Source: Brevundimonas diminuta (GTDB taxonomy: Bacteria > Pseudomonadota > Alphaproteobacteria > Caulobacterales > Caulobacteraceae). Taken from it: a DNA stretch of 64,000 bases. Every line of letters begins with the position of its first letter. The first letter of the stretch is position 1. The stretch spans positions 2,618,501-2,682,500 of the forward strand of contig NZ_CP073063.1 of the NCBI RefSeq assembly GCF_022654015.1, in the 5' to 3' direction. The translations under genes and the position numbers were made by a program. Under the pieces are notes generated by a model that saw nothing but the letters and a program-made list of their open reading frames with translations, was not told the origin of the DNA and did no database searches. Positions 49,889-60,352 of this stretch are shown in pieces.

Positions 49889-50803
49889 TTAACCGACGCC
49901 TGCGTCCTCGATCAGCTCTGTCGTGGTCCCCGCACCAGGTCCCGCCCCGAGATCAGCGCCGGTCACAGGATTGCTGTCGGGGTCCGAGACTGTTCGGGCG
50001 GCAAAGGCCTGGACAGCGGCGGTGTCGAGTTCGCCCAGCGTGACGCTGGCGGAGCCGTCGCCGCCGTCCACAGCGCCCTGCTGTTCACGGTCGTCGATAA
50101 ACTCCCATTGCTCCCCCTCATTCCAGGGACCGCGGACATCGCCCTCCCCCTGGGACATGTCGTAGTATTTGTCAGCGAAGGCGGGCAGGCCGACCAGCTT
50201 GCCCGCCGGGAAGTTCGGCTCCATGGCGTAGAGGGCCTTCTCGAAGGACTTCTGATGCGCCACTTCGCGCGTCATCAGGAAGTTCAAGGCGTCCTTCACG
50301 CCGGGATCGTCCGTGCAGTTGATCAGGCGTTCATAGACGATTTTGGCTCGGGACTCGGCGGCGATGTTGGAGCGTAGGTCGCAGGCGGGATCGCCGATCG
50401 AGTCGATGTAGGCGGCGGTCCACGGGACACCGGCGGAGTTGATGAGGGCCGGCGCGCCGCCATAGAGAATGGACGTCGTATGACTTTCACCGCCGCTGTT
50501 CAGCGAGGCGTACAAATCCGCCTCCTCCATCGCGGCTTCAGCCATCTGGCCTTTCACGCCCCGGTTCAGCATGGACACGATCGAGCCGATGACCTCGAGG
50601 TGGCTTAACTCTTCCGTGGCGATGTCGAGCAGCATGTCTTTGCGGCCCGGATCTTCATCCGCCAAAGCCTGTGTGAAGTAGCGCATGGCGGCGGCGAGCT
50701 CGCCCTGCGGCCCTCCGAATTGCTCAAGCATTAGAGTGGCGAGACCCGGGTTTGGTTCGGATACCCTGACCGTATACATCAGGCGCTTGTTGTGCATGAA
50801 CAT
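49889..50803 (-). CDS. Manganese catalase
   Basis: A 304-residue dimanganese catalase, decomposing hydrogen peroxide without haem. Metal-ligand helices are visible: GPQGELAAAMRYFTQALADE, TEELSHLEVIGSIVSMLN (E..H), and NFLMTREVAHQKSFEKALYA (E..H). The long C-terminal tail after DMSQGEGDVRGPWNEGEQWE is usual for the KatB/YdbD-type. An EcfG-like promoter lies upstream. Cytoplasmic. Confidence 0.93.
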   Translation of the reverse strand: MFMHNKRLMYTVRVSEPNPGLATLMLEQFGGPQGELAAAMRYFTQALADEDPGRKDMLLDIATEELSHLEVIGSIVSMLNRGVKGQMAEAAMEEADLYASLNSGGESHTTSILYGGAPALINSAGVPWTAAYIDSIGDPACDLRSNIAAESRAKIVYERLINCTDDPGVKDALNFLMTREVAHQKSFEKALYAMEPNFPAGKLVGLPAFADKYYDMSQGEGDVRGPWNEGEQWEFIDDREQQGAVDGGDGSASVTLGELDTAAVQAFAARTVSDPDSNPVTGADLGAGPGAGTTTELIEDAGVG

Positions 50804-50832
50804 GGTTGGCTCCTTGGGGTTGAAGCCGAGCT

Positions 50833-50858
50833 AACCGGGCCATTCCGAGTGCTGTTCC
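50833..50858 (-). promoter_or_regulatory. EcfG-like promoter of Mn-catalase
   Basis: On the minus strand GGAAC (50858-50854), 17 bp, then GGTT (50836-50833), one mismatch to CGTT, 30 bp before the Mn-catalase start. Mn-catalases are frequent members of the alphaproteobacterial general stress response. Confidence 0.6.
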
Positions 50859-50981
50859 GAAGGTCGGTTTTCGAACCTTGCATCGTTCTACTGTCGAGCC
50901 GGACATGTGTTGTGCCCGGTATTGGACAGTCGGAACGGACAACTCCGAGCGGGTCTTGAACCTTCTTTCACGGGAGGTTTG

Positions 50982-51527
50982 ATGTCCCTCATCGGCAAGG
51001 CGCTCGCCGCCGTCACCCCGCAGCCTGACGACGAGACGCGCAAGGCGGCGACGGAAAAGGCCCGGTCCGCCTCCCAGGCTGGGGATTGGCTTTCGCTGGT
51101 GCTCGATCATCACGACGCCATTCGCGCCGCCTTCGCCTGCGGCCGGAATGCCAGGACCGCCGCAGAAAGAATCGCCGCTCGCGATGCGCTCGCGGTCGTG
51201 CTCAACGGCCATGCGCTGGCCGAGGAGCTGGTCCTCTATCCCGCCCTCGGTCAGGCTGGCGAAAAGATGCACGCGGCCCACGCCTACCTCGAGCAGACGA
51301 CCACGAAGGCTCAGATGGCGGAGCTTGAAAACATCGCGCCCTCAAACCCCGCCTGGCTGGACAAGTGGGCCCACATCGAAGGCGCCGTTCTTACTCATAT
51401 GTTCGAGGAAGAAAGCGAGTGGTTCCTGACGCTGAAGGCCAAGGGCGATCACCAGCTCCGTCTGGCCTCGCGTTACGCCGAAGAATTCGAACGCTACGCG
51501 GGCGCGCCTCAATCTCAAGCCGCCTGA
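50982..51527 (+). CDS. Hemerythrin domain-containing protein
   Basis: A 181-residue four-helix protein. LVLDHHDAIRAAF, LNGHALAEELVLYPAL, AHAYLEQTTTKAQMAELENI and LTHMFEEESEWFL supply the His/Glu ligands of a di-iron site. Such proteins bind oxygen or nitric oxide or sense redox stress. ATG 50982 has GGGAGG upstream. First in an operon with the SRPBCC and alcohol dehydrogenase genes and divergent from Mn-catalase. Confidence 0.85.
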   Translation: MSLIGKALAAVTPQPDDETRKAATEKARSASQAGDWLSLVLDHHDAIRAAFACGRNARTAAERIAARDALAVVLNGHALAEELVLYPALGQAGEKMHAAHAYLEQTTTKAQMAELENIAPSNPAWLDKWAHIEGAVLTHMFEEESEWFLTLKAKGDHQLRLASRYAEEFERYAGAPQSQAA

Positions 51528-51560
51528 TCCCTACCGTCCAACATCAAGGAGGCATCCACA

Positions 51561-52127
51561 ATGTCCGCCCCCCTTTCGACAGACGCCGACGTCCAGTCAC
51601 CAGCCTTCCATGACGACGACTATGTGGAAGGCGCCTACGACTCCACCAGCGTCCGCGCCGTTATGATCAACCGGCCTCGTCAACGGCTTTATGACTACTG
51701 GCGCGACTTCCGAAACCTGCCCAGTTTCATGGAGAATGTGAGGTCGGTGGATCTTCTGGACGACCTCCGATCGAGCTGGAGCGTCGCCGGCCCGGCCGGT
51801 GCGGAGATCGAGCTTGTCAGCGAGATCACCGAAGATCGTCCCGGCGAATACATCGCCTGGCGGTCGACCGAAGACAGCGATGTCGATCACGAGGGCTGGA
51901 TCGAGTTTCGCGACAACGCCTTCGGCCGCGGAACCGAGGTGCGTGTCGTGATCAGCTACGACCCGCCGGCGGGCGCTGTCGGCAAACTGGTCGCCAAGGT
52001 GATGCAGCGCGAGCCCCGGGTGCAGGCCCGGCGCGAGCTGCGACGTTTCAAACAGCTGATGGAGACGGGCGAAATCTCGACGTCCAAGGCTCCCGCCGCG
52101 GCGCCGCGCGCCGACCGTCATTTCTGA
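51561..52127 (+). CDS. SRPBCC family protein (cyclase/dehydrase-like)
   Basis: A 188-residue protein with a START/Bet v1-like fold: [40 protein letters not shown], and [20 protein letters not shown]. Such domains bind hydrophobic ligands. It sits 34 bp after the hemerythrin gene, preceded by AAGGAGG, and 18 bp before the alcohol dehydrogenase gene. Ligand unknown; stress association by context. Confidence 0.85.
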   Translation: MSAPLSTDADVQSPAFHDDDYVEGAYDSTSVRAVMINRPRQRLYDYWRDFRNLPSFMENVRSVDLLDDLRSSWSVAGPAGAEIELVSEITEDRPGEYIAWRSTEDSDVDHEGWIEFRDNAFGRGTEVRVVISYDPPAGAVGKLVAKVMQREPRVQARRELRRFKQLMETGEISTSKAPAAAPRADRHF

Positions 52128-52144
52128 TCCCGGAAGGAATTCCC

Positions 52145-53323
52145 ATGCGCGCCCTGACTTGGCACGGCAAACACAATGTTCAGGTGGACACGGTCCCCGA
52201 TCCCCAGATTGTTAATCCTCGCGATGCGATCATCAAGATTACGGCGACCGCCATCTGCGGGTCAGACCTGCATCTCTACGACAGCGTCATTCCCGGCATG
52301 TCCAATGGCGACATCCTCGGCCATGAGTTCATGGGCGAGGTCGTCGAGATCGGCCGTGGCAACACGAGCCTTCAGGTCGGCCAGAAGGTCGTCGTCCCCT
52401 TCGTGATCGCCTGCGGCTCCTGCTTCCATTGCGGCAAGCAGCAGTTCTCGGCCTGCGACAACTCCAATCCCGCCGACAAGTCCGACGCGTCTGAAATGGC
52501 CTACGGTTATCCGGCCGCCGGCCTGTTCGGCTATTCACACCTGACCGGCGGCTATGCGGGCGGCCAGGCGGAATATGTCCGCGTCCCCTATTCCGACGTC
52601 GGACCGATCGTGGTGCCCGATGGGATCGAGGATGAGCGGGTCCTGTTCCTTTCCGACATCTTCCCCACGGGTTGGATGGCGGCCGAGAACGCCGAGATCG
52701 AGGCCGGCGACACGGTGGCGATCTGGGGCTGCGGGCCGGTCGGCCTGTTCGCGATCAAGAGCGCCAGATTGATGGGCGCCGGACGCATCATCGCCATCGA
52801 CCATCATCCACGCCGACTGGAGCTCGCCAAGGCGAACGGCGCGGAAGTCCTCAACTATCACGAGGTCAAGGTTCGAGAAGCCCTGATGGAGATGACCGCT
52901 GGCATCGGGCCGGACGCCTGCATCGACGCCGTGGGCATGGAGGCGCATGGCTTCTCTCCGGACAACATAATCGATGCGGTGAAGCAGGAGACCAAGCTGG
53001 GCACGGATCGCCAGCATGTCCTGCGCGAGACGATCATGGCGTGTCGCAAGGGCGGCCGCGTTTCGATCCCCGGCGTGTATGGCGGGATCGGCGACAAGCT
53101 GCCGATCGGCGCGCTCATGCAGAAGGGTCTGACGATCAAGACCGGCCAGACCCATGTGCAGAAATATCTGCCGCAACTCCTTGAGCTGGTCATGGAGGGC
53201 AAGATCGACACGACGGATCTGATCAGCCACCGGCTCCCGCTTGAGCAGGCGCCGGAGGCTTACAAGAACTTCCATGACAATCCGAACGAATGGACGAAGG
53301 TCGTGCTGAAGCCGCATGGCTGA
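52145..53323 (+). CDS. Zinc-dependent alcohol dehydrogenase
   Basis: A 392-residue medium-chain dehydrogenase: catalytic-zinc Cys in [22 protein letters not shown], structural-zinc-like [19 protein letters not shown], and Rossmann [13 protein letters not shown]. The length and [23 protein letters not shown] insertion suit the glutathione-independent formaldehyde-dehydrogenase-like branch. It is last in the hemerythrin-SRPBCC operon. Substrate unknown. Confidence 0.92.
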   Translation: MRALTWHGKHNVQVDTVPDPQIVNPRDAIIKITATAICGSDLHLYDSVIPGMSNGDILGHEFMGEVVEIGRGNTSLQVGQKVVVPFVIACGSCFHCGKQQFSACDNSNPADKSDASEMAYGYPAAGLFGYSHLTGGYAGGQAEYVRVPYSDVGPIVVPDGIEDERVLFLSDIFPTGWMAAENAEIEAGDTVAIWGCGPVGLFAIKSARLMGAGRIIAIDHHPRRLELAKANGAEVLNYHEVKVREALMEMTAGIGPDACIDAVGMEAHGFSPDNIIDAVKQETKLGTDRQHVLRETIMACRKGGRVSIPGVYGGIGDKLPIGALMQKGLTIKTGQTHVQKYLPQLLELVMEGKIDTTDLISHRLPLEQAPEAYKNFHDNPNEWTKVVLKPHG

Positions 53324-53546
53324 TCGGCGGCCGTCGTTCGAGACCTACCGCCCTGCACAAGACGGACAGCCAGACGTCCGATCGCACCACGGCGAAGTCG
53401 GGGATTGTGTCAGGAGGCCTGGCAGGAACAGGACGGGTTCAGCAAGCCTTTGGGTTAGGCCATGACGCTGAACCCGCTGCTCGCCGATTGCTTAGAATCC
53501 GGTCTTGGCCTGCCCACCCCTTCATCCCGCGACGGGAGAGCAGTTC

Positions 53547-54116
53547 GTGATCGACGCTGAGCAGGTCGTAACGCTTCTCGGCGACTCGCTCGCAGCCGGC
53601 TATGGCCTCAGGCCGGCCGAAAGCTTGCCACGCCAACTGTCGGCGCGATTGGCATGCGAAACGCCTCCGGTTCGCGTCATCGGCGCCGGCGTGTCCGGCG
53701 ACACGACAGCGGACGGCTTGCGACGGCTCGATCGGGACGTGCCGGCGCAGACTGATCTTTGCGTCGTCGCCCTGGGCGCCAACGACATGATGCAGCTGGT
53801 CCCTGCCGACCACGTGAGGGACAATCTTCTGTCGATCATTGCCGAACTTCGATGGCGCGGCGTCGCCGTTCTGCTGAGCGGCATGCGGGCGCCGCCCTTC
53901 TTCGGCGCCTACGCCTGGGCGTTCGACGCCGTCTATCCGGAGGTCGCTCGAACGGCGAACGTGCCCCTGATGCCGTTCCTGATGGAGGGTGTGGCGTTGC
54001 ACCCTGCCTATGTTTTACCGGACCGGATCCATCCCAACGCCGCTGGCGTCGCGAAGATGGCCGACGCCCTCGCGCCCCCAGTACGCGCCGCCTTGGCGGC
54101 CTTGCGGACACGGTGA
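53547..54116 (+). CDS. SGNH/GDSL hydrolase (TesA-like arylesterase)
   Basis: A 189-residue esterase. Block I LLGDSLAAGYGLRP (Ser13), block III GAND, and block V DRIHPN (Asp and His) are all present, as in TesA/arylesterases. Unlike E. coli TesA there is no signal peptide, so it may act in the cytoplasm. GTG 53547 is preferred, with GGGAGAG at proper spacing. It is 4 bp upstream of xth. Confidence 0.87.
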   Translation: MIDAEQVVTLLGDSLAAGYGLRPAESLPRQLSARLACETPPVRVIGAGVSGDTTADGLRRLDRDVPAQTDLCVVALGANDMMQLVPADHVRDNLLSIIAELRWRGVAVLLSGMRAPPFFGAYAWAFDAVYPEVARTANVPLMPFLMEGVALHPAYVLPDRIHPNAAGVAKMADALAPPVRAALAALRTR

Positions 54117-54120
54117 CGGG

Positions 54121-54894
54121 ATGCGTCTGGCCACCTTCAACATCAATGGCGTTAATCGTCGCCTGCCCAGTCTCCTGGCCTGGCTTGAACAGGCTCAGCC
54201 GGACGTGGTCTGCCTGCAGGAGCTGAAGGCGACCGACAGCCAGTTTCCGAACACCGAGATCAAGGCGGCCGGCTACGATGCGGCCTGGGTTGGCGAACAG
54301 CGCTGGAACGGCGTCGCAATCCTGAGCCGGATCGGCGAGCCGGTCGTAACAAGACGCCGACTGCCGGGTGACGCTGAAGACCCCCAGGCCCGCTATATCG
54401 AGGCGGCGGTCAATGGCGTGCTGGTCGGCTGCCTCTATCTGCCCAACGGCAATCCCCGGCCCGGGCCCAAGTTCGACTACAAGCTCGCCTGGGCCGACCG
54501 GCTGATCGCCCATGCGGGGACCCTCTACGCCACTGCAGCGCCGGTCGTGCTCGCCGGCGACTACAATGTCGTTCCGACCGACGCCGATATCTACAACACC
54601 CGGTCGTGGAAGGCCGACGCCCTGCTTCAGCCCGAGAGCCGCGCCGCCTTCAAGCGCCTGCTCGACCAGGGCTGGACCGACGCCCTGCGCGAGCGCTTCC
54701 CGCACGATCCGCCGCCCTGGACATTCTGGTCCTATTTCCGCGAGGCCTGGCCCCGCGACGCCGGGCTGAGGATCGACCATGTGCTGCTCAACGGCTTTGG
54801 GGCGGAACGACTGACCGACGCCGGGGTCGACCGCGCGGTGCGCGGCGCCGAGGGCGCGAGCGACCACGCGCCGGTCTGGATCGAGCTTGCCTGA
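54121..54894 (+). CDS. xth: Exodeoxyribonuclease III
   Basis: A 257-residue AP endonuclease/3' exonuclease. LATFNINGVNRRLPSLLAWL, PDVVCLQELKATD (catalytic Glu), LAGDYNVVPTDAD (catalytic Asp/Asn) and the C-terminal RIDHVLLN and SDHAPVWIEL motifs are intact. It cuts 5' to abasic sites in base-excision repair. Follows the SGNH gene in one operon; converges with alkB. Confidence 0.93.
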   Translation: MRLATFNINGVNRRLPSLLAWLEQAQPDVVCLQELKATDSQFPNTEIKAAGYDAAWVGEQRWNGVAILSRIGEPVVTRRRLPGDAEDPQARYIEAAVNGVLVGCLYLPNGNPRPGPKFDYKLAWADRLIAHAGTLYATAAPVVLAGDYNVVPTDADIYNTRSWKADALLQPESRAAFKRLLDQGWTDALRERFPHDPPPWTFWSYFREAWPRDAGLRIDHVLLNGFGAERLTDAGVDRAVRGAEGASDHAPVWIELA

Positions 54895-54938
54895 CCCAAC
54901 CAATCCGGACTGCGGGACGTCGGTCGACCCAGCAATCG

Positions 54939-55499
54939 TCAGGCGGCCAGGGTCCGGAAGGTGATGGAATAGCGCAAGGCCGTCATCGGCGTGATCGAAT
55001 GCTCCCAGGCGGCGCGCGCCTCTCCCGACAGGCGATAGACCGAGCCGCTCGCCAGCGCCGCATTTCGGCGCAGAAAGCCCGCCTCCTGACGACGGCGCAG
55101 CCGCATCACGCAGGGCGCGAGGAGGGACAGGCCCAGGATTTCGCCGTAGACGGGGCGGTCGCGATGCCAGCCGATGCCGGCGCCCGGCGCATATTCATTG
55201 ACCAGGACCTGGACAAAGGCCGCGCCATCCCGATCGAGGCGGCCCGCCAAGCGCGCCATTAAGGTCGAGAGAAACGCCGGCCACCCCGCGCCATCGCCCC
55301 CGCGGTCGAAGGCGGCGATCCGGCGATGACCCAGGTAGCCCAGATGTTCATAGGGTTTGAACGCCAGCGTCTGGAGCGCGGCGACAAGCGCGGCCTGTTC
55401 AGGAGCCGACAGGACGCCGGCCCAATAGTCAAAGCCCGCCACCACGGGCGTGCGCGCGGGTGCATCGTCGAACAGGTCGATCTGCGATAGTTCGGTCAC
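54939..55499 (-). CDS. alkB: AlkB family alpha-ketoglutarate-dependent dioxygenase
   Basis: A 186-residue Fe(II)/2-oxoglutarate dioxygenase that reverses alkylation damage in DNA. Fe ligands are WHRDRP (His112, Asp114) and EHSITP (His167); the 2-oxoglutarate arginines are in LRYSITFRT. GTG 55499 overlaps the dinB stop (GTGA). It belongs to the short, bacterial AlkB-like group. Operon with dinB, next to the SOS-like box upstream. Confidence 0.87.
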   Translation of the reverse strand: MTELSQIDLFDDAPARTPVVAGFDYWAGVLSAPEQAALVAALQTLAFKPYEHLGYLGHRRIAAFDRGGDGAGWPAFLSTLMARLAGRLDRDGAAFVQVLVNEYAPGAGIGWHRDRPVYGEILGLSLLAPCVMRLRRRQEAGFLRRNAALASGSVYRLSGEARAAWEHSITPMTALRYSITFRTLAA

Positions 55500-56569
55500 G
55501 CCAGGACCAGTTGGTTCGCCGCGGCGCCGGTCGTCTCCAGATTGGACAGGCTCACACCTACCAGGCGCACGCCCCGGCTTGGCGGGTAGAGGGACCGAAC
55601 CAACAGCCGACTGACCTCGTGCAGGGCTTCGCAGGAAGCCACGGGCTCGGACAGAGACCGGCTTCGCGTCGACTGCCGGAAGTCCGCCCATTTGACCTTG
55701 ACGGTTACCGTCCGTCCGCGGCTTCCGGTCTTCTCGCACCAGGCCCAGACATCGTCGGCCATGGCCGCCACCCCGGCCTCGATCGCGTCCGGATCAGTCA
55801 GGTCGGAGGCGAAAGTGGTTTCCGACCCGCTCGATTTACGCGTACGGTCCGGATTGACCGCACGGTCGTCCCGCCCGCGGGCGATGGCGTGGTACCAGGG
55901 CCCGGACTTGCCGAAATGATGCTGGAGAAAGGCCAAGGACTGACGGCGCAGATCCGCGCCGGTGCGGATTCCTAGCCCTTCCATCTTGGCGGCCGTTACC
56001 GGTCCCACGCCGTAGAAGCGCCGGACCGGCAAATCCTCGACGAAGGCTTCGCCTCGCCCGGGCGCCACGACGAACTGACCGTTCGGCTTATTCTGGTCCG
56101 ACGCCAGCTTGGCCAGAAACTTGTTGTACGAAATGCCCGCCGAGGCCGTCAGGCCGGTCTCCTCGAGGATCCGCCGCCGGATCTCCTCCGCCGTCGCCGA
56201 GGCGGTCCCCAGGCCTCGCCGATCGGCCGTCACATCGAGATAAGCCTCGTCTAGAGACAGAGGTTCGATCAGATCGGTGTAGTCCGAAAAGATCGCATGG
56301 ATCTGCGCCGAGACCGCGCGATAGACCTCGAAGCGCGGCGGGACGAAAACGAGGTCCGGACATTTCCGCTGGGCGGTTGTCGAGGGCATGGCCGAACGCA
56401 CCCCGAACCGCCGCGCCTCATAGCTGGCGGCGGCGACCACGCCGCGCGCCGCCGCATGACCGACCGCTACGGGCCGACCGCGCAGGGCGGGATCGTCCCT
56501 CTGCTCGACCGAGGCGAAGAAGGCGTCCATGTCCACATGGACGATCTTGCGGGTGGCGACGCCGGACAT
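55496..56569 (-). CDS. dinB: DNA polymerase IV (DinB)
   Basis: A 357-residue Y-family translesion polymerase. Catalytic acids lie in [12 protein letters not shown] and [28 protein letters not shown] and [15 protein letters not shown] follow. The C-terminal region (LVLA) is short. Divergent from dnaE2 with ~110 bp between starts that contain an SOS-like box, so both could be damage-inducible. Coupled to alkB. Confidence 0.93.
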   Translation of the reverse strand: MSGVATRKIVHVDMDAFFASVEQRDDPALRGRPVAVGHAAARGVVAAASYEARRFGVRSAMPSTTAQRKCPDLVFVPPRFEVYRAVSAQIHAIFSDYTDLIEPLSLDEAYLDVTADRRGLGTASATAEEIRRRILEETGLTASAGISYNKFLAKLASDQNKPNGQFVVAPGRGEAFVEDLPVRRFYGVGPVTAAKMEGLGIRTGADLRRQSLAFLQHHFGKSGPWYHAIARGRDDRAVNPDRTRKSSGSETTFASDLTDPDAIEAGVAAMADDVWAWCEKTGSRGRTVTVKVKWADFRQSTRSRSLSEPVASCEALHEVSRLLVRSLYPPSRGVRLVGVSLSNLETTGAAANQLVLA

Positions 56570-56590
56570 GCAGCGTGCATATCAAGAGGA

Positions 56591-56605
56591 GAACAAAAAG
56601 AAAAC
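56591..56605. promoter_or_regulatory. Imperfect SOS box between dinB and dnaE2
   Basis: GAAC-AAAAAGA-AAAC: one mismatch to GAAC-N7-GAAC, in the divergent region between the dinB and dnaE2 starts. A weak LexA site for one or both genes. Confidence 0.5.
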
Positions 56606-56678
56606 ATTTGTCCAAGGCGACGCTTGCCATTCGGCTCGCCGAAGTGCTGTCGGGGAGATCAAACAGCCGCTAACCCTT

Positions 56679-59600
56679 ATGTCCTACGTCGAGCTTCAAG
56701 CCACTTCGCACTTCTCCTTCCTGCGCGGCGCCAGCAGTTGCGAGCTGCTGTTCGAACAGGCGCGGCTGTGCGGGCTTGGGGCCCTGGCCATCGTCGATCG
56801 CAACTCGCTAGCGGGGATCGTGCGCGCCCATGATGCGGCCAAGGCCTGCGGCGTACGGCTGATCGTCGGCTGCCGGCTTGATCTGATCGATGGGACGGGG
56901 GTGCTCGTCTATCCGACTGATCGGCCGGCCTATTCCCGACTTACGCGCCTGCTCTCCCTGGGCAAGCGCCGCGCCGGCAAGGCCAAATGCCACCTCGACT
57001 GGTCGGACCTGAAAGACTGGTCGGAGGGCCTGATCGCCATCCTGGTACCGGACGAGGCGGACGAGGCCTGCGCCGCCAATCTGCGACGGCTGAAGGCGAC
57101 CTTTCCTGCGGGCGCCTATCTCGCCCTGACGCTGCGGCGGCGCCCCGGCGATGCGCTGCGACTGCACGACCTGTCAAACCTCGCCGCCCAGGCGGGTGTG
57201 CCGACCGTCGTGACCAACGATGTCCTCTTTCATCATCCGGACCAACGCCTGCTGCAGGACGTGGTGACATGCGTCCGGCACGGCTGCACGATCGACGAGC
57301 TGGGCTTCCGGCGCGAACGCCATGCGGATCGCTATCTGAAGCCGCCCCACGAGATGCACCGCCTGTTCAAGGCCTATCCGGAGGCCTTGGCCCGCTCGGT
57401 CGAGATCGCCGACCGCTGCCGGTTCTCGCTGGATGAGCTGGCGTATCAGTACCCCGACGAGGTCTCGACGCCGGGCATGACGCCGCAGCAGACGCTGGAA
57501 CAGCTGACTTGGGCCGGAGCCGCCGAGCGCTATCCGGAAGGGCTGCCGGACAGGGTGCGCAAGACGCTTCGGCACGAACTCGATCTGATCGGCCAGCTCG
57601 ACTACGCCCCCTATTTTCTGACGGTCCATTCGATCGTGCGCTTCGCCCGCAGCCAGGACATCCTGTGCCAGGGTCGCGGCTCGGCCGCCAACTCCGCCGT
57701 CTGCTACGTGCTGGGCATCACCTCGATCGATCCGGGCCGCAATGATCTGCTGTTCGAGCGCTTCGTCAGTCAGGAGCGCCGTGAGCCGCCGGACATCGAT
57801 GTCGATTTCGAGCACGAGCGACGCGAGGTCGTTATGCAGTGGATCTTCGAGACCTACGGCCGCAACCATGCGGCCCTCTGCTCGGTCGTCACCCGCTATC
57901 GCTCGCGCGGCGCCCTGCGCGACGTCGGCAAGGCGCTGGGGCTCAGCGAGGACCTGATCAAGACCCTGTCGTCCCAGGTCTGGAGCTATTCCAGCGAGGG
58001 TGTAGAGGACAAGCATGTCGCGGATCTCAACCTCAATCTGGAGGACCGGCGGCTTCGCCTGGCGCTGGAGCTGTCACGCCAGCTGATCGGCGCCCCGCGC
58101 CACCTCAGCCAGCACCCGGGCGGCTTCGTCCTGACGCACGACCGTCTGGACGACCTGGTCCCGATCGAGCCGGCGGCGATGAAGGATCGCCAGGTCATTG
58201 AATGGGACAAGGACGACATCGACGTCCTGAAGTTCATGAAGGTCGATGTGCTGGCGCTCGGCATGCTCAGCTGCATGAAGCGCGGCTTCGACCTCCTGGC
58301 CAAGCACAAGGGGATTGCGCTCGACCTCGCCACCATTCCGGCCGAGGACCCCCGGACCTATGCGATGATCCGCAAGGCCGACACGCTCGGGGTCTTCCAG
58401 ATCGAGAGCCGGGCCCAGATGGCCATGCTCCCCCGCATCAAGCCTCGCACCTTCTACGACCTGGTCATCGAGGTCGCCATCGTCCGCCCCGGCCCGATCC
58501 AAGGCGACATGGTCCACCCCTATCTGCGCCGCAGAGAGGGCAAGGAGGACGTCGTCTATCCCAAGCCCGAACTGGAAAAGGTGTTGGGCAAGACCCTGGG
58601 CGTGCCCCTGTTCCAGGAACAGGCCATGCGGGTCGCGATCGAATGCGCCGGCTTCACCGCTTCGGAGGCCGACCAGCTCCGCCGCGCCATGGCGACCTTC
58701 AAGTTCACCGGCGGGGTCAGCCATTTCAAGGACAAGCTGATCAGCGGCATGGTCGAGCGCGGCTATGACGCCGCCTTCGCCGAGAAGACCTTCAGCCAGC
58801 TTGAGGGCTTCGGCTCCTACGGCTTTCCGGAAAGCCATGCGGCCTCCTTCGCTCTGATCGCCTATGCCTCCTCCTGGCTTAAATGCCATCATCCTGATGT
58901 CTTCTGCGCCGCGCTGCTGAACGCCCAGCCCATGGGCTTCTACGCCCCGGCGCAGATCGTCCGTGACGCCCAGCAGCACGGCGTCGAGATCCGGCCCGTC
59001 TGCGTCAACGCCAGCCGCTGGGACTGCACCCTTGAGCCGGCGGGCGAGGATGGCCGGTTCGCCGTCCGCCTTGGCCTTCGCCTGGTGCGCGGCTTAGTGA
59101 ACGGCGACGCCGCCCGCCTCCTGGCGGCGCGGACGGATGGCGCCTTCCGCTCCGTCGACGACCTCTGGCGACGCGCCGGCGCCCAGGTCGCCAGCCTTGT
59201 CCGTCTGGCGGAGGCGGACGCCTTCAGACCGGATATGAATCTGGACCGCCGCGACGCGCTGTGGGCCATCAAGGGGCTGCGAGACGACCCCCTTCCCCTG
59301 TTCGCCGCCGCCGATGCCGACGACCAGAAGCCGGAAATCTTCGAGCCCGATCCGGGCCTCAAGCCGATGACGCCTGGACGGGAAGTAGTCGAGGACTACA
59401 GCCACATCGGCTTGACGCTGCGTGATCATCCGCTGAGCTTCCTGCGCGGCGATCTGCAGTCACGCCACGTCATGACCTGCGCCGATGGGACCGCCATGCG
59501 CGACGGTCGGCTGACACGCGTGGCGGGCCTCGTGCTGGTCCGTCAGAAGCCCGGCAGCGCCAAGGGGGTCATGTTCATCACCATTGAGGACGAGACCGGC

Positions 59601-59933
59601 GTGGCCAATCTGGTCATCTGGCCCAGCCTCTACGAACAGCAGCGCCGCATCGTGCTGTCGGCCTCCATGCTGGTCGTCGACGGCAAGGTTCAGCGTGAGG
59701 GCGACGTCGTCCACATTGTCGCGACCAGACTTCACGACGCATCGGCTCTGCTCGCCTCAGTCGGCGACCGCGGCGAGGCCTTTCCCCTGCCCCACGGACG
59801 CGGCGACGAATTCCATCGCGGCGGGTCGCCGGATGCGCGCGACGCGCCCCCTCGCGCGATCAAGGTCCGGGACATCTACATTCCCGATCTCCATCTCGAC
59901 ACGATCAAGCCGAAGACGCGCGATTTCCGATAG
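56679..59933 (+). CDS. dnaE2: Error-prone DNA polymerase DnaE2
   Basis: A 1084-residue C-family polymerase. PHP domain at the N-terminus ([20 protein letters not shown]), polymerase motifs [16 protein letters not shown] and [12 protein letters not shown], then [20 protein letters not shown], a helix-hairpin-helix, and a C-terminal OB-type part ([18 protein letters not shown]). DnaE2 is the catalytic member of the ImuA-ImuB-DnaE2 mutasome. Start 56679 is chosen because it matches the family N-terminus; the open frame from 56529 overlaps dinB. It is separated from imuAB (33.6-35.8 kb), which is usually contiguous. Confidence 0.93.
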   Translation: MSYVELQATSHFSFLRGASSCELLFEQARLCGLGALAIVDRNSLAGIVRAHDAAKACGVRLIVGCRLDLIDGTGVLVYPTDRPAYSRLTRLLSLGKRRAGKAKCHLDWSDLKDWSEGLIAILVPDEADEACAANLRRLKATFPAGAYLALTLRRRPGDALRLHDLSNLAAQAGVPTVVTNDVLFHHPDQRLLQDVVTCVRHGCTIDELGFRRERHADRYLKPPHEMHRLFKAYPEALARSVEIADRCRFSLDELAYQYPDEVSTPGMTPQQTLEQLTWAGAAERYPEGLPDRVRKTLRHELDLIGQLDYAPYFLTVHSIVRFARSQDILCQGRGSAANSAVCYVLGITSIDPGRNDLLFERFVSQERREPPDIDVDFEHERREVVMQWIFETYGRNHAALCSVVTRYRSRGALRDVGKALGLSEDLIKTLSSQVWSYSSEGVEDKHVADLNLNLEDRRLRLALELSRQLIGAPRHLSQHPGGFVLTHDRLDDLVPIEPAAMKDRQVIEWDKDDIDVLKFMKVDVLALGMLSCMKRGFDLLAKHKGIALDLATIPAEDPRTYAMIRKADTLGVFQIESRAQMAMLPRIKPRTFYDLVIEVAIVRPGPIQGDMVHPYLRRREGKEDVVYPKPELEKVLGKTLGVPLFQEQAMRVAIECAGFTASEADQLRRAMATFKFTGGVSHFKDKLISGMVERGYDAAFAEKTFSQLEGFGSYGFPESHAASFALIAYASSWLKCHHPDVFCAALLNAQPMGFYAPAQIVRDAQQHGVEIRPVCVNASRWDCTLEPAGEDGRFAVRLGLRLVRGLVNGDAARLLAARTDGAFRSVDDLWRRAGAQVASLVRLAEADAFRPDMNLDRRDALWAIKGLRDDPLPLFAAADADDQKPEIFEPDPGLKPMTPGREVVEDYSHIGLTLRDHPLSFLRGDLQSRHVMTCADGTAMRDGRLTRVAGLVLVRQKPGSAKGVMFITIEDETGVANLVIWPSLYEQQRRIVLSASMLVVDGKVQREGDVVHIVATRLHDASALLASVGDRGEAFPLPHGRGDEFHRGGSPDARDAPPRAIKVRDIYIPDLHLDTIKPKTRDFR

Positions 59934-59956
59934 TCGCCACGGGCGACCTAAGGGCT

Positions 59957-60027
59957 TGTCAGGATCGCTATCGCGAAATCGCCACTTCATGATCAGGACC
60001 CGTGCCGCCATGATTAGGCGAAGCTAA
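59957..60027 (-). pseudogene. 3'-end fragment of a SemiSWEET gene
   Basis: About 70 bp match the 3' end of the SemiSWEET gene at 36032 with few differences; the readable peptide is AARVLIMKWRFRDSDPDKP (compare AACVLIMKWRFRNGDPEKH). Only the last helix remains, so this is a relic. Confidence 0.75.
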
Positions 60028-60051
60028 GCTGGCGAACAGATACGTGTCTTT

Positions 60052-60138
60052 AAATGGGTTACGCGCAACCCATACAACCCTTCTGTTTTCTTGCGATAAA
60101 TCAGCCCTGCAGATTTCTGGTTTACCCGTAACCCATTT
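60052..60138. repeat. Inverted repeats built on AACCCAT
   Basis: ATGGGTT-N6-AACCCAT (60054-60073) is a perfect palindrome, and AAATGGGTTACG (60052-60063) recurs as its exact reverse complement CGTAACCCATTT at 60127-60138. May be recombination or replication sites of the element. Confidence 0.5.
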
Positions 60139-60203
60139 TGCGCCCGAGTTTTCTTGTTGTTTTAAAATAACCTAATCCTACCGCAGGTGTGCGTAAGGTG
60201 TGC

Positions 60204-60223
60204 ATCATCCTTCACAGGATGAT
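60204..60223 (+). repeat. Hairpin ATCATCC/GGATGAT
   Basis: ATCATCC (60204-60210), 6-nt loop, GGATGAT (60217-60223). A perfect 7-bp stem with little T-tract; possible terminator or element-end structure. Confidence 0.4.
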
Positions 60224-60352
60224 ATTCCTAATGGCTCCCACTCTGGTTAGACGTTTTTTGTGGTCTGGTTCCATCGTTTAGAGCACGGGCTAGCGGTCTT
60301 TAGGCTGTGTTTTAGATGGCGCTCGAGATGGAAGATTTGGCTGCCCAACTGG

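Larger units (their letters stand above)
60028..60352. other. Lower-GC stretch with inverted repeats, no gene
   Basis: About 325 bp, clearly lower in GC than the neighbours, with no supportable gene. It contains the inverted repeats at 60052-60138 and the hairpin at 60204-60223, and probably marks the edge of the transferred segment that extends to the tRNA. Confidence 0.5.

Noticed and set aside
50932..50955. EcfG promoter for the hemerythrin gene (GGAAC at 50932)
   Set aside because: The -10 position reads GGTC or GTCT at the allowed spacings, too far from CGTT.
53836..54903. 355-codon open frame on the minus strand
   Set aside because: Antisense to xth, which has all catalytic motifs.
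59757..60011. 84-codon frame starting in the SemiSWEET relic
   Set aside because: Only the first ~20 codons are meaningful, as a gene fragment; the rest is antisense to dnaE2.
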